Assembly (NCBI GenBank): GCA_947084935.1
Contig: CAMTUH010000002.1
Coordinates: 44,162-108,161, forward strand
Direction: 5' to 3'
Length of the DNA stretch: 64,000 nucleotides
From: CAMTUH01 sp947084935
GTDB taxonomy: Bacteria; Pseudomonadota; Gammaproteobacteria; Coxiellales; Coxiellaceae
The position numbers and the translations under genes are program-made. The notes beneath the pieces are model-generated. The model did no database searches. It had not been told where the DNA came from and was given only the letters and a program-made list of their open reading frames with translations. Below are positions 15,371 through 23,965 of the stretch, one piece after another (positions within the stretch are counted from its first letter, which is position 1; each line of letters starts with the position of its first letter).

Positions 15371-18034
15371 ATGAAAGGGAAAAAGGCATTACACTTCGCA
15401 AGTCTGTTTATTTTGTTGCTGTTCTTTCAGCAACTTAGCCGCGCCGGCGTCAACCAGCCGCCTTCGAATTCTTCCCACAATCCCCACGTTGCTGATCATA
15501 AAGAGGCTACCAAAACCACTCCGAGAAAACAACGAAACACGCCATCGGAAACCTTGCCCAACAATCTCCCGCGCAAAGCATTCTTAAAACACATTGCAGA
15601 CGGACTGGATTGGGTTCCGAGCGCACACCGTCGTTATGTTTGTAGGGGATATTTCAAAGAGCCCGCGATTGTAAAACGCTATCCGCACCCAGCTCCCGTC
15701 AAACAAGAGCCCGCCATCATTACCGCAAAAGGACCTTCCACCATTGAAACACACGGCGTTTCTATTTTGGAAAAAGACGTGGTGGTCACTCAACCCGGGC
15801 GTAGGGTAATGGCGGATAAAGCCTATATTTATCGCGATGGAAAAACCGGTCGGATCACGAAAGTCATTTTGGTGGGTCATGTCCGTTTACTCGAAGCCGG
15901 AAAACTCATCATCGCCGATCGAGGCACTTTGACGATCTATCCAAAAACGGCTCTCTTGATCAATACCGCATACCATTTATATAGCAAAAAAGCGTATAAC
16001 CATACGTTAAAAGGGGCTTACAACGCGTGGGGGACTGCAAAACGCGCATTTCGCGATAAAAATGAAATTACCCACCTGCGCCACGCCACTTACACGACGT
16101 GCTCACCCACCAACCCCGTGTGGCAAGTAAGTGGGACCACCATTATTTTGAATCACCCGGAACACCAAGGTCAGGCGTACAACGCGGTGTTGCGCATTAA
16201 AAATATCCCCGTTTTTTATACGCCTTATTATTCCTTTCCACTCGATCACGTGAGAAAAACGGGATTTTTAGCCCCACGACTCGGATACAGCAGTCGGTCG
16301 GGCGGTGTATTCGCCTGGCCTTTTTATTGGAATATGGCGCCAAACTACGATTTAACATTGACCCCGCAATATTTCACGGAACGCAATTTTGATTTTTCTG
16401 GTTTCTTTCGCTTCATGAGCGAGCGTAGTGTCGGCACAATTTATGCCGATTATTTACCCAACGATATGGCATTCGAAAAATTTCGAAACAATACGTTCAA
16501 CACATTTGTTAATCCACCATACAATCAAACTTTTTTCGCCCCGTACTTAAATCAACTGCAAACGTTCACCAATACTCGTGCTTTCTTTTCAATGACGGAT
16601 ATCTCTCGTTTAAATTCGGAGTGGACCTCGCATATTGATTTAAATTACGTCACCGATCCTTATTATTTTCAAGACTTGAGCGGCGCCCTAAATTCAAACA
16701 GCGCGTCCAATCAATTATTAAACCAAATAGATTTGCACTACGAAGGATGGCATTGGGAATTTACGAGTATGCTGCAAGCTTTTCAAACCTTGCACGTCAT
16801 TACTCAAACGCAAAACCCCGCTCTAGATCAATATTCACGACTGCCCGATTTAAATTTAAATGGATATTACCCCGACGTCGTTCACGATCTCGATATTTAC
16901 CTGAACGGCGAATTCGTTAATTTCAGCTACCAGAGCTTGTTCCTTCCCAATAAACCCATGGGGCAACGCTTACATCTGCGCCCCGGACTGAGTATTCCCA
17001 TCACGTACGCTTCGGCTTATTTCACCCCGCAAGCGTGGGCCGACCTTACCGGCTATAACGTCGAGCACGTTCAGCCCGGACAAGTCAGCTCGGCCGACCG
17101 CATCTTACCGATTTTCGATATCGACAGTGGCTTGTATTTTGACCAAGATTTTCATCTGGGCACGCACAACTTCACTCAAACATTAGAGCCGCGTTTTTTT
17201 TATTTATACGTACCTTATCGAAATCAAGACAGCCTACCCAATTTCGACACGGTGCTGCTGCCGTTCTCCTTTGACCAACTGTTTGCACTGAATCACTACA
17301 CCGGCGATGATCGCCTGGATAACGCCAATCAAATCAGCATGGGATTAACTTCGCGCCTGTTAAACAGCGATACCGGTTCAACCATTTTGACGGGCAGCGT
17401 CGGCTTTGCTTACTACATTGAAAATTCCCGCGTGTGCCTCTCCGCTGGGTGCGCAACCCCGGACTATCGACTCTCACCCATTGTAGGAGAGCTGGCTTAT
17501 ACGCCTACTGATTATTGGTCTTTGTCCGGAAGCTGGGCGTGGGACCCCAACCTCCGACAAACCAACAATGCCTCAATAAACACCAGTTATACGCGCGACG
17601 AGCGTCGCAACATCAGCCTGGGCTACTTCTTTGTGCACGGAAACGGTGCCTCAATTGTCACGGGAATATTGACGATGCCAACAAATATCTATAGTAATAA
17701 CACCAGTCAAATCACCTTTTCTGAAGTTTGGCCGATTTCTAACAAGTGGAGTACCGTGGGTGCATGGAACTATAATATCACTTATCATCGAACCGACTCG
17801 TATAATCTCGGATTTCAGTACGATCCCTGCTGCTGGGGAATGCGCGTGATTATGCAGCGATCGTATGCGGGCTCCACGCTAACGGAGAGCGGTCGGATAC
17901 AAAATCAGTATAATACGAGTTTTTTTGTACAACTCGAGTTGAAAGGTCTTGGTGATTTCGGTTCAAGCTTTAGCGGTCAGTCGGTCTCTGCCGCTACCTC
18001 TACCGTCATCACAACCGCTCAACGCTACTATTGA
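15371..18034 (+). CDS. lptD: LPS-assembly protein LptD
   Basis: 887 residues. It is the outer-membrane beta-barrel that inserts LPS into the outer leaflet. A signal peptide (residues ~1-26) is followed by a jellyroll OstA domain (~125-260: ADKAYIYRDGKTGRIT, LIIADRGTLTIY) and a large C-terminal barrel. Four cysteines match the positions needed for the LptD disulfides: C91, C244 and the adjacent pair C820-C821 in DPCCWG. The partner LptM is encoded 2.6 kb upstream. It heads lptD-surA-pdxA-ksgA-apaH, a classic order, although palindromic repeats and extra genes break up the spacing here. Confidence 0.96.
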   Translation: MKGKKALHFASLFILLLFFQQLSRAGVNQPPSNSSHNPHVADHKEATKTTPRKQRNTPSETLPNNLPRKAFLKHIADGLDWVPSAHRRYVCRGYFKEPAIVKRYPHPAPVKQEPAIITAKGPSTIETHGVSILEKDVVVTQPGRRVMADKAYIYRDGKTGRITKVILVGHVRLLEAGKLIIADRGTLTIYPKTALLINTAYHLYSKKAYNHTLKGAYNAWGTAKRAFRDKNEITHLRHATYTTCSPTNPVWQVSGTTIILNHPEHQGQAYNAVLRIKNIPVFYTPYYSFPLDHVRKTGFLAPRLGYSSRSGGVFAWPFYWNMAPNYDLTLTPQYFTERNFDFSGFFRFMSERSVGTIYADYLPNDMAFEKFRNNTFNTFVNPPYNQTFFAPYLNQLQTFTNTRAFFSMTDISRLNSEWTSHIDLNYVTDPYYFQDLSGALNSNSASNQLLNQIDLHYEGWHWEFTSMLQAFQTLHVITQTQNPALDQYSRLPDLNLNGYYPDVVHDLDIYLNGEFVNFSYQSLFLPNKPMGQRLHLRPGLSIPITYASAYFTPQAWADLTGYNVEHVQPGQVSSADRILPIFDIDSGLYFDQDFHLGTHNFTQTLEPRFFYLYVPYRNQDSLPNFDTVLLPFSFDQLFALNHYTGDDRLDNANQISMGLTSRLLNSDTGSTILTGSVGFAYYIENSRVCLSAGCATPDYRLSPIVGELAYTPTDYWSLSGSWAWDPNLRQTNNASINTSYTRDERRNISLGYFFVHGNGASIVTGILTMPTNIYSNNTSQITFSEVWPISNKWSTVGAWNYNITYHRTDSYNLGFQYDPCCWGMRVIMQRSYAGSTLTESGRIQNQYNTSFFVQLELKGLGDFGSSFSGQSVSAATSTVITTAQRYY

Positions 18035-18046
18035 GATTGAGGTAAT

Positions 18047-19012
18047 ATGTTGAAAATTCTAGTACGTACTTTTTTATCCGCTGCTCTTTTATTCGTTATG
18101 ACAAATGCAACCGTGGCGGCGGGGTTACCCACCCCCAACGTGACAAAAGAGCAGTCCGTTAACCAAATTGTCGCCGTGGTTAATGATGAAATCATCACAC
18201 AGAGTGAATTGGACCATGCTCTGTTGGCTGCTCAGCAACAGTTTCAACAACGCGGCATCCCTGTGCCGGATGAACAGACGTTTAAAAAACAAGTCTTGGA
18301 TCAATTAATTTATCAAAAATTGCAACTGCAATTGGCTAAGCGCAATAACGTCACAGCCAGTAACGAAGAAGTAAACACGGCAATCGCCCAAATTGCCGCA
18401 CAAAACCGAGCGACGCTCGATCAACTCAAAGAAAAATTAACTCAAGACGGGGTATCGTATGAAACTTTTCGAGACCAGATTCGTAAACAAATTATCATCG
18501 GCAAATTACAGCGCCAAGCTATTGGCGGCACCCTCAGCGTGAGTAAATCCGAAATTGCAGAATACCGCGCAAAAAATGCAACTCAAAACAATTCCGCACA
18601 ATACCACGTCGCGACGGTTTTATTTTCCTTGCCCGATGCCGCTACGCCCGAACAAATTGCCGCCGTGAAACAACAAGCCGAAAGTGAATTAAAGAAATTA
18701 CAGCGCGGCACCAACTTCACCCAAGCGATAAATACGCACCCCGGAAGTTCTGATCTGGGCTGGCGATCACTTAATGATTTACCACAGCTTTTTGTGAATC
18801 AAGTCACAAAGATGAAACCGGGGGAAGTCGCAGGACCCGTTCAAGCCCCAAACGGTTTCCACGTGATTAAATTAATCGGCAAACGTCAAAACTCCAGCGG
18901 ACTTACCGACCAACAAATACAAAATGTTCTTTTGCAGCAAAAATATCAGCAGGCGCTGGAAAAATGGCTGCAGCAGTTACGGCAAGGGGCTTATGTTCGT
19001 GTCACCCCCTGA
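18047..19012 (+). CDS. surA: periplasmic chaperone/peptidyl-prolyl isomerase SurA (single parvulin domain)
   Basis: 321 residues with a signal peptide (cleavage near VAA-GLP). The N-terminal chaperone domain starts VNQIVAVVNDEIITQSELD, followed by long helices. One parvulin domain lies at about 195-285, with SDLGWRSLNDLPQLF and APNGFHVIKLIGKR. Most gammaproteobacterial SurA proteins have two parvulin domains and ~430 residues, so one domain is missing. SurA assists folding of outer-membrane barrels, including LptD encoded just upstream. GAGGT precedes the ATG. Confidence 0.93.
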   Translation: MLKILVRTFLSAALLFVMTNATVAAGLPTPNVTKEQSVNQIVAVVNDEIITQSELDHALLAAQQQFQQRGIPVPDEQTFKKQVLDQLIYQKLQLQLAKRNNVTASNEEVNTAIAQIAAQNRATLDQLKEKLTQDGVSYETFRDQIRKQIIIGKLQRQAIGGTLSVSKSEIAEYRAKNATQNNSAQYHVATVLFSLPDAATPEQIAAVKQQAESELKKLQRGTNFTQAINTHPGSSDLGWRSLNDLPQLFVNQVTKMKPGEVAGPVQAPNGFHVIKLIGKRQNSSGLTDQQIQNVLLQQKYQQALEKWLQQLRQGAYVRVTP

Positions 19013-19042
19013 GCACAAAGTAATGAGTGAATTATCCCGTCC

Positions 19043-19166
19043 GATAAGTTTTTGCACATTCGTTCGGGGACGTACGTCCTGTACTCGGCGCTTCTTACCC
19101 CTGCTTTCGCAGGGGCGGAGCCTCTGTAGTCGCGACGCCCCTCACGAATGCACAAAAACTTATCGA
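19043..19166. repeat. R3 inverted-repeat element in the surA-pdxA gap
   Basis: Two R3 arms face each other: GATAAGTTTTTGCACATTCG at 19043 and its near-complement ending at about 19165 (19 of 21 positions). Between them is a hairpin-rich segment with CCCCTGCTTTCGCAGGGG. A single R3 arm recurs at 29793-29827 and a partial one at about 13592. The 353-base gap between surA and pdxA holds this element, an R1 copy and an R4 core, and no gene. Confidence 0.75.
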
Positions 19167-19182
19167 ACAAAAACCAAGTACA

Positions 19183-19257
19183 GTAGCCTTGACGCAGCGA
19201 AGCGAAGTCAAGGAACCAAGAAATTCCTTGATTTCGCTATCGCTCCATCAAGGCTAC
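19183..19257. repeat. R1 palindromic repeat (variant)
   Basis: Starts GTAGCCTTGACGCAGCG and ends CTCCATCAAGGCTAC. Unlike other R1 copies, both arms are of the CCTTGA type, giving one long hairpin around GGAACCAAGAAATTCC. It lies directly after the R3 element. Confidence 0.75.
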
Positions 19258-19277
19258 GAACTGGGGTCCTTTTGCAG

Positions 19278-19331
19278 GCAAATAAAGCGCCGTCGGGCGG
19301 AGCCCGACGAGCCATTGCGCGGAATAACACC
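19278..19331. repeat. R4 repeat, copy 1
   Basis: A 54-base block beginning GCAAATAAAGCG, with the hairpin GTCGGGCGGAGCCCGAC in its centre and ending GGAATAACACC. It matches 36617-36670 with very few differences. It ends about 35 bases before the pdxA start. Confidence 0.85.
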
Positions 19332-19365
19332 CCACAACCCTGAGCTGTTGAGGTGAGTAGCGGAT

Positions 19366-20313
19366 ATGAAACCCATCGTTATAACTCCGGGAGAACCGTC
19401 GGGCATTGGTCCCGATGTTTTGTTAAAAGCCGCGCACCGTTTGTCGTCGATTGAGTTGCGGGCGATTTGTGATGAAAACCTGTTGATTGCACGGGCAAAA
19501 ATGCTCGGTGTTTCTATCCCGCACAACCTGAAGATTCACCACGTTCCGTTGAAGGTTCCCAACGAAATAGGTAAACCAAATTCCGCCAATGCTCACTACG
19601 TTTTAGAAACGCTTAAAATCGCGGCATCCGCGTGCGCACAAAAAGAATGCCGCGCCATGGTCACTGGACCTGTGAATAAATCCGTGATGCAGGACGCTAG
19701 AATTTCTTTTCTGGGCCACACGGAGTGGCTCGCTCACTATTTCAAGGTAAAACAGACCGTCATGCTCTTTGTGTGCGATAAATTCAAAGTGGCGTTGTAT
19801 ACCACGCACCTTCCGCTCGCGAAAGTTCCGCGCGCACTGAAACGAAATTCATTGCACCGCTGCGTGACTATTCTCAATCGCTACTTAATGGATTATTTTC
19901 AGATTGCACGCCCACGTATTCTCGTGTGTGGACTAAATCCGCATGCGGGAGAGCAGGGACACTTAGGAAAAGAAGAAAGAAAAATTATTGAACCCGTGTT
20001 GGGGGAACTCAAGAAAGGTGGATTGAACGTCGTTGGGCCCATTCCCGCGGATACCGCATTCACGCCGGAAAATCGTTCGGATTTCGATGCAATTTTAGCG
20101 ATGTACCACGATCAGGCTTTACCGGTCGTGAAAGCGCTCTGCTTCAATAACGCCGTGAATGTTACACTGGGATTGCCGATCATCCGCACTTCCGTCGATC
20201 ACGGCACGGCTTTTTCGCTAGCGGGAACGGGAAAAGCCGATGAAGGTAGTTTGGTTGCAGCAATTGAATTAGCTTGTAGCCTCGGTGAGCTTTGCGAACC
20301 GAGGAACCACTAG
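19366..20313 (+). CDS. pdxA: 4-hydroxythreonine-4-phosphate dehydrogenase
   Basis: 315 residues. It oxidises 4-phospho-hydroxythreonine in the DXP-dependent pyridoxal phosphate pathway. Landmarks: TPGEPSGIGPDV, FLGHTEWLA, the metal/substrate region GLNPHAGEQGHLGKEE, MYHDQALPVVK and TSVDHGTAFSLAG. The last codons read EPRNH and the TAG stop lies inside the left terminal repeat of an inserted inverted-repeat element (20310-20461), so the C-terminus has been set by that insertion. Confidence 0.95.
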   Translation: MKPIVITPGEPSGIGPDVLLKAAHRLSSIELRAICDENLLIARAKMLGVSIPHNLKIHHVPLKVPNEIGKPNSANAHYVLETLKIAASACAQKECRAMVTGPVNKSVMQDARISFLGHTEWLAHYFKVKQTVMLFVCDKFKVALYTTHLPLAKVPRALKRNSLHRCVTILNRYLMDYFQIARPRILVCGLNPHAGEQGHLGKEERKIIEPVLGELKKGGLNVVGPIPADTAFTPENRSDFDAILAMYHDQALPVVKALCFNNAVNVTLGLPIIRTSVDHGTAFSLAGTGKADEGSLVAAIELACSLGELCEPRNH

Positions 20314-20461
20314 TACACTGTAACATTATTTATTCGCTCAATCTTATCCCGAGGGGTGACGCGGAGCGCGGGGCCCCCGCTGCGAGCAGCAGTGGGGTGC
20401 GCGCAGCGGCAGGACCCCGAGTGAATAAGCAATCCATAGAATTAATGTTACAGTGTACTAG
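20310..20461. mobile_element. MITE-like element with perfect 18-bp terminal inverted repeats
   Basis: Perfect inverted repeats CTAGTACACTGTAACATT occupy 20310-20327 and (as complement) 20444-20461. The 152-base element has no coding capacity. Inside, a second inverted pair (ATTCGCTC... / ...GAGTGAAT) encloses GC-rich hairpin sequence. This layout is that of a non-autonomous miniature transposable element. The left repeat overlaps the pdxA stop codon; the right ends 31 bases before ksgA. No target duplication longer than 2 bases is evident. Confidence 0.7.
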
Positions 20462-20491
20462 GGAGGGGTAAAGTAATAATGTGAGGCACAC

Positions 20492-21280
20492 ATGTTTTAC
20501 AAAAACACCCGCAAACGATTTGGGCAGCATTTTCTAGACGATATCGGCGTTTTGGAAAATATTGTGGAAGCGATCGGGCCAGCAGAACACGATCACTTGG
20601 TTGAAATCGGTCCCGGCCACGGCGTTTTAACGGAAGCATTAATCGACCGCTGCGGCACGCTCGACGTGATTGAGATCGATCGAGATCTCGTAAAAATTCT
20701 CCAGGAAAAATTTAGGGATCACACGAACATCACCATTCACCAAGCCGACGTTTTACAATTCGACTTTCAGCAATTAATGACTACGAATAAACCCTTGCGC
20801 GTAGTTGGAAACCTTCCTTACAACATTTCATCGCCGCTTTTATTTAAACTGTTCTCGATTTCAGAGTGCATCCAAGACATGAATTTTATGCTCCAAAAAG
20901 AAGTGGCTCTGCGCCTCACGGCAAAAACGGGCGATTCTGATTACAGCCGTCTCAGCGTGATGGCGCACTATTTTTGTGAAAACGTTTTACTTTTCATTGT
21001 TCCGCCAACTGCATTTAACCCACCGCCGCGCGTCGAGTCTGCTTTTATCTGTCTCACTCCGCATAAAAATAAAAAGTCACGCGCAAACGACCTCCACCTA
21101 TTTAGCCAAATAGTGAAAGAAGCCTTTACCTATCGACGAAAAACATTAGGCAACGCACTGAAACGCCTCATCACTCCTGAAAAATTACGTGAAATCGGAA
21201 TTGATCCCATGCTACGCCCGCAGCAATTAACTGTAGAAAATTTTGTGAAAATCAGTAATATAATGGAATCCGACTCGTAG
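20492..21280 (+). CDS. ksgA: 16S rRNA (adenine1518/1519-N6) dimethyltransferase
   Basis: 262 residues. It dimethylates two adjacent adenines in helix 45 of 16S rRNA during small-subunit maturation. N-terminus RKRFGQHFLDD, SAM-binding EIGPGHGVLTEAL, the NLPYNISSPLLF catalytic motif and PPPRVESAF are all present. GTGAGG lies upstream of the ATG. Its TAG stop overlaps the first bases of an R1 repeat (GTAGCC at 21277). Confidence 0.96.
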   Translation: MFYKNTRKRFGQHFLDDIGVLENIVEAIGPAEHDHLVEIGPGHGVLTEALIDRCGTLDVIEIDRDLVKILQEKFRDHTNITIHQADVLQFDFQQLMTTNKPLRVVGNLPYNISSPLLFKLFSISECIQDMNFMLQKEVALRLTAKTGDSDYSRLSVMAHYFCENVLLFIVPPTAFNPPPRVESAFICLTPHKNKKSRANDLHLFSQIVKEAFTYRRKTLGNALKRLITPEKLREIGIDPMLRPQQLTVENFVKISNIMESDS

Positions 21281-21356
21281 CCTTGATGGAGCGATAGCGA
21301 AATCAAGGAATTCAATTCCTGGGTTACGCCACGAGGCGTGGCTGCACCCAGGCTAC
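21277..21356. repeat. R1 palindromic repeat supplying the ksgA stop
   Basis: Starts with GTAGCC, whose TAG is the stop codon of ksgA, and ends CACCCAGGCTAC. The centre has a small duplication (GGAATTCAATTCCTGG) relative to other copies. It ends 15 bases before the ribosome binding site of the stress-protein gene. Confidence 0.8.
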
Positions 21357-21383
21357 GAATTATAATTTTCAAGGACAATGAAC

Positions 21384-21815
21384 ATGTACAAACACATCCT
21401 CGTCGCCGTAGACTTATCACCACGAAGTAACGCCGTCGTTCAACGTGCGCGAGAAATCGCCAACACGGATCATGCCTCCCTTGACGTGGTTCACGTCATC
21501 GAGCACTCGCCGATTGCTTATGGAGGAGAATTTTCAATCCCCATCGACGTAAATCTCGAACAAACCATCGAAACACAAGCGCGCGAATCGCTGGCTGCTT
21601 TGTGTCAATCGTTTCAAATTATCCCAAAAAATCAGCATATTCTCGATGGCTCAGTGAAGCGGGCGGTTATCGAACTCGCCGATAAATTAAAAATCGATTT
21701 AATTATCGTTGGCACGCACGGACATCACGGCATTGATAAATTATTGGGTTCCCGCGCTAACGCTATTTTGCACACCGCCAAATGCGATGTGCTAGCCATT
21801 CGCGCCAAAGAGTAA
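21384..21815 (+). CDS. universal stress protein A family protein
   Basis: 143 residues from ATG 21384. AAGGA at 21371-21375 sits 8 bases before this ATG and only 2 bases before the other candidate at 21378, which decides the start. The protein is one UspA domain: YKHILVAVDLS at the N-terminus and IIVGTHGHHGIDKLLGS, the ATP-binding G-x2-G-x9-G-S/T type loop, near the end. Such proteins help survival under stress; the specific role is not evident. It is flanked by an R1 repeat on the left. Confidence 0.88.
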   Translation: MYKHILVAVDLSPRSNAVVQRAREIANTDHASLDVVHVIEHSPIAYGGEFSIPIDVNLEQTIETQARESLAALCQSFQIIPKNQHILDGSVKRAVIELADKLKIDLIIVGTHGHHGIDKLLGSRANAILHTAKCDVLAIRAKE

Positions 21816-21905
21816 ACTTTTTAACCATCTAGTGCTTTAAGCAACAATTTCGCGTATCATACCTAAATCATTTAACCTATTTAACCATAACAAAAGGAGC
21901 TTGAC

Positions 21906-22247
21906 ATGAAAAAATTCTTTTCTTTTATTTCGGTCGCTTTTATTCTCGCTACATTATCATTTTCCACGTTTGCTGCAGATCCCTTTACTCAATTAATCAG
22001 AGAGGCCTCTACAGCACCAAACAGCCAATGTCCTTATCCGCCATCGGATCCGGGCAGTTGGTGTCCCTGCATGGATGCCGCTATGATCGCTGGCTGCAAA
22101 CAACATTTGCCCGCCCCCGATTGCACGATACCAAGAATCAAAGCGCAAGTAAGAAGTATTGGCGTTCAAACCGTATGCGCCAGATACTCGCCCGTACCGC
22201 AAGATGAATGCGTGACGGACGTCAATTATTTTATGGCTAGTTGCTAA
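21906..22247 (+). CDS. small secreted cysteine-rich protein, unknown function
   Basis: 113 residues with signal peptide (MKKFFSFISVAFILATLSFSTFA, cleavage before ADP). The mature ~90 residues contain eight cysteines (for example CPYP, CPC, GCK, DCT, VCA, ECV and the final C), enough for four disulfides. This suggests a compact periplasmic or secreted protein. GGAGC lies 6 bases upstream of the ATG. A hairpin terminator follows. No family recognised. Confidence 0.75.
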   Translation: MKKFFSFISVAFILATLSFSTFAADPFTQLIREASTAPNSQCPYPPSDPGSWCPCMDAAMIAGCKQHLPAPDCTIPRIKAQVRSIGVQTVCARYSPVPQDECVTDVNYFMASC

Positions 22248-22256
22248 AACCAAAAA

Positions 22257-22303
22257 CCCGTACTGCGAAGCTGTAAGGCAGCAAAGCAGTATGGGTTTTT
22301 TTA
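22257..22303 (+). terminator. rho-independent terminator
   Basis: A stem of about 13 bp (AAACCCGTACTGC pairing with GCAGTATGGGTTT, one G-T pair) closes a loop rich in A and G, followed by a run of T. It ends the transcript of the cysteine-rich protein gene. Confidence 0.75.
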
Positions 22304-22322
22304 TGCGCGCATGATGAACTGA

Positions 22323-22982
22323 ATGAAAATAAGAACCTTCGTCGCATGCCTGACTGCTTGCGCGTTCCCAGCATTATCTTTTTCACAAACCCACGAAGCC
22401 ATGTGGGCAGCCCATCCTTTTTACTTCGGTGTGGAAGGCGGTTGGGGAACCACCGACTGGAGCCATTTAACCGTACGCGCCACTAACCCGGACGACTACA
22501 TCACTTTGTCTTTGTCTGCCCCCACTTCAGCGACTGATAAAGGCCCGGTCTATGGTTTTATGACGGGATACGAAATCAATCCCCACTTTGCCATGGAAAT
22601 GAATTACATGCGCTTTCCCAATACCACAGTAATTTTCGATCCCTTTAGCTTGTACGCCTTTCAAGATGGTATTGTGGAGATGAATTCCAGCACTTACGTT
22701 TACAACATCGTCGGTAAATTCATGGTGGAAATGAATAATACGGGTATTCGCGGGTTCGCCAACGCCGGCGCTTCTCTGATTCACCGTCACGATTCGTTGG
22801 TGGACGTGGGACATATTGGTGCAACGTTTGGTGTTGGCCTCGGCTATGTTTTCCCGGCGCGCGTCATGCTGGAGCTGGCTTTTCAATATTACGCGGGGTA
22901 TGGAAAGGTTGTGCTGAAACCGGCGATCAATTACATCCCATTTTTATATACCGTCCATCTCAAGCTCGGATACCGATTTTAA
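22323..22982 (+). CDS. outer-membrane beta-barrel protein
   Basis: 219 residues. Signal peptide MKIRTFVACLTACAFPALSFS, then alternating-residue strands such as PFYFGVEGGWGTTDW, GFMTGYEINPHFAMEMNYM and GVGLGYVFPARVMLELAFQYY. It ends LKLGYRF with the terminal aromatic residue recognised by the BAM complex. Length suggests an 8-stranded barrel of the OmpA/OmpW/Opa type. Ligand or role unknown. Confidence 0.8.
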   Translation: MKIRTFVACLTACAFPALSFSQTHEAMWAAHPFYFGVEGGWGTTDWSHLTVRATNPDDYITLSLSAPTSATDKGPVYGFMTGYEINPHFAMEMNYMRFPNTTVIFDPFSLYAFQDGIVEMNSSTYVYNIVGKFMVEMNNTGIRGFANAGASLIHRHDSLVDVGHIGATFGVGLGYVFPARVMLELAFQYYAGYGKVVLKPAINYIPFLYTVHLKLGYRF

Positions 22983-23025
22983 ACGAAACAAATTCATGCT
23001 ATTGTGAATAAGCAAGAGAGATACT

Positions 23026-23958
23026 ATGAACGACAAATCCCTTGAAAGTACCGTAGCAAAATCCCTTCTCAATGACCGTCGCTCGGACCGACGCTGGCGG
23101 AACATTCGCTTTGCGGGATGGATGTTTATTTTAATCCTCTACGCCATCCTGATTTTCGCACCAACAAGCACTCAGACCGCCACAAAAAAAACGGGGCCGT
23201 ACGTCTCATTAATTCGCCTCAGCGGTATCATCATGGCCAATACGTCTTTTTCCGCACAACGCGTAATTCCCGAATTACAAAACGCTTTTTCGGACAACAA
23301 CGCGAAGGGTGTGGTGTTGTTGATTAATTCGCCTGGAGGAAGTCCGGTACAAGCCTCAATCATCCACGATAAAATTATGGAGCTAAAGCAGGAATACCAT
23401 AAAAAGGTGGTGGTGGTTGGCGAAGACGCGTTGGCTTCCGGCGCTTATTTAGTGGCGACGGCCGCGGATAAAATTTACGTGAACCGAGACACGCTGACGG
23501 GATCCATTGGGGTCGTGATGAGTGGATTTGGTTTCGTGGATACCCTGAAAAAAGTCGGCATGACTCGGCGTTTATTTACCGCCGGGGAAAACAAAGATCG
23601 CCTCGATCCATTTGAGCCGCTGAATCCGGAAGACGTCGACAAAGTGAAATCCGTTCTGTCCGGCGTGCATCAAAATTTCATCGCCGACGTGGAAGCAGGC
23701 CGTGGAAATCTTTTGAAAGGCGCCCGACAAGAAATTTTTTCCGGTGATTTCTGGACGGGCGACGGCGCTGTTAAACTGGGATTAGCGGACGGTACCGGTA
23801 ATCTGTGGAATGTGCTAAAACAAGAATTTGATGTGAAACATTATCGCGATTACACGAAACAAGCTTCCTTTTTACAATCGTTATTTCATGACGCCGCCTC
23901 GGAACTTAATTTGCATTTGATGAACGAAACGGCCCCCATTCGCGAACAGGCTTATTGA
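23026..23958 (+). CDS. signal peptide peptidase SppA-type serine protease (S49)
   Basis: 310 residues. An N-terminal TM helix (residues ~27-45, GWMFILILYAILIFA) anchors a periplasmic S49 domain. INSPGGSPVQ, the catalytic Ser in ALASGAYLVA, and the general-base Lys in AGENKDRLDPFEP are visible, as in short-form SppA. These enzymes degrade cleaved signal peptides within the membrane. apaH starts 7 bases after its stop, so both are probably co-transcribed. Confidence 0.88.
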   Translation: MNDKSLESTVAKSLLNDRRSDRRWRNIRFAGWMFILILYAILIFAPTSTQTATKKTGPYVSLIRLSGIIMANTSFSAQRVIPELQNAFSDNNAKGVVLLINSPGGSPVQASIIHDKIMELKQEYHKKVVVVGEDALASGAYLVATAADKIYVNRDTLTGSIGVVMSGFGFVDTLKKVGMTRRLFTAGENKDRLDPFEPLNPEDVDKVKSVLSGVHQNFIADVEAGRGNLLKGARQEIFSGDFWTGDGAVKLGLADGTGNLWNVLKQEFDVKHYRDYTKQASFLQSLFHDAASELNLHLMNETAPIREQAY

Positions 23959-23965
23959 ATATTCA

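Noticed and set aside
19043..19331. CRISPR-like array in the repeat-rich gap
   Set aside because: The repeats differ from each other, are palindromic and have no regular spacers.
18924..19343. 139-residue plus-strand frame from the surA end through the gap to pdxA
   Set aside because: It starts inside surA in another frame and runs through R3, R1 and R4 repeats; no ribosome binding site or domain.
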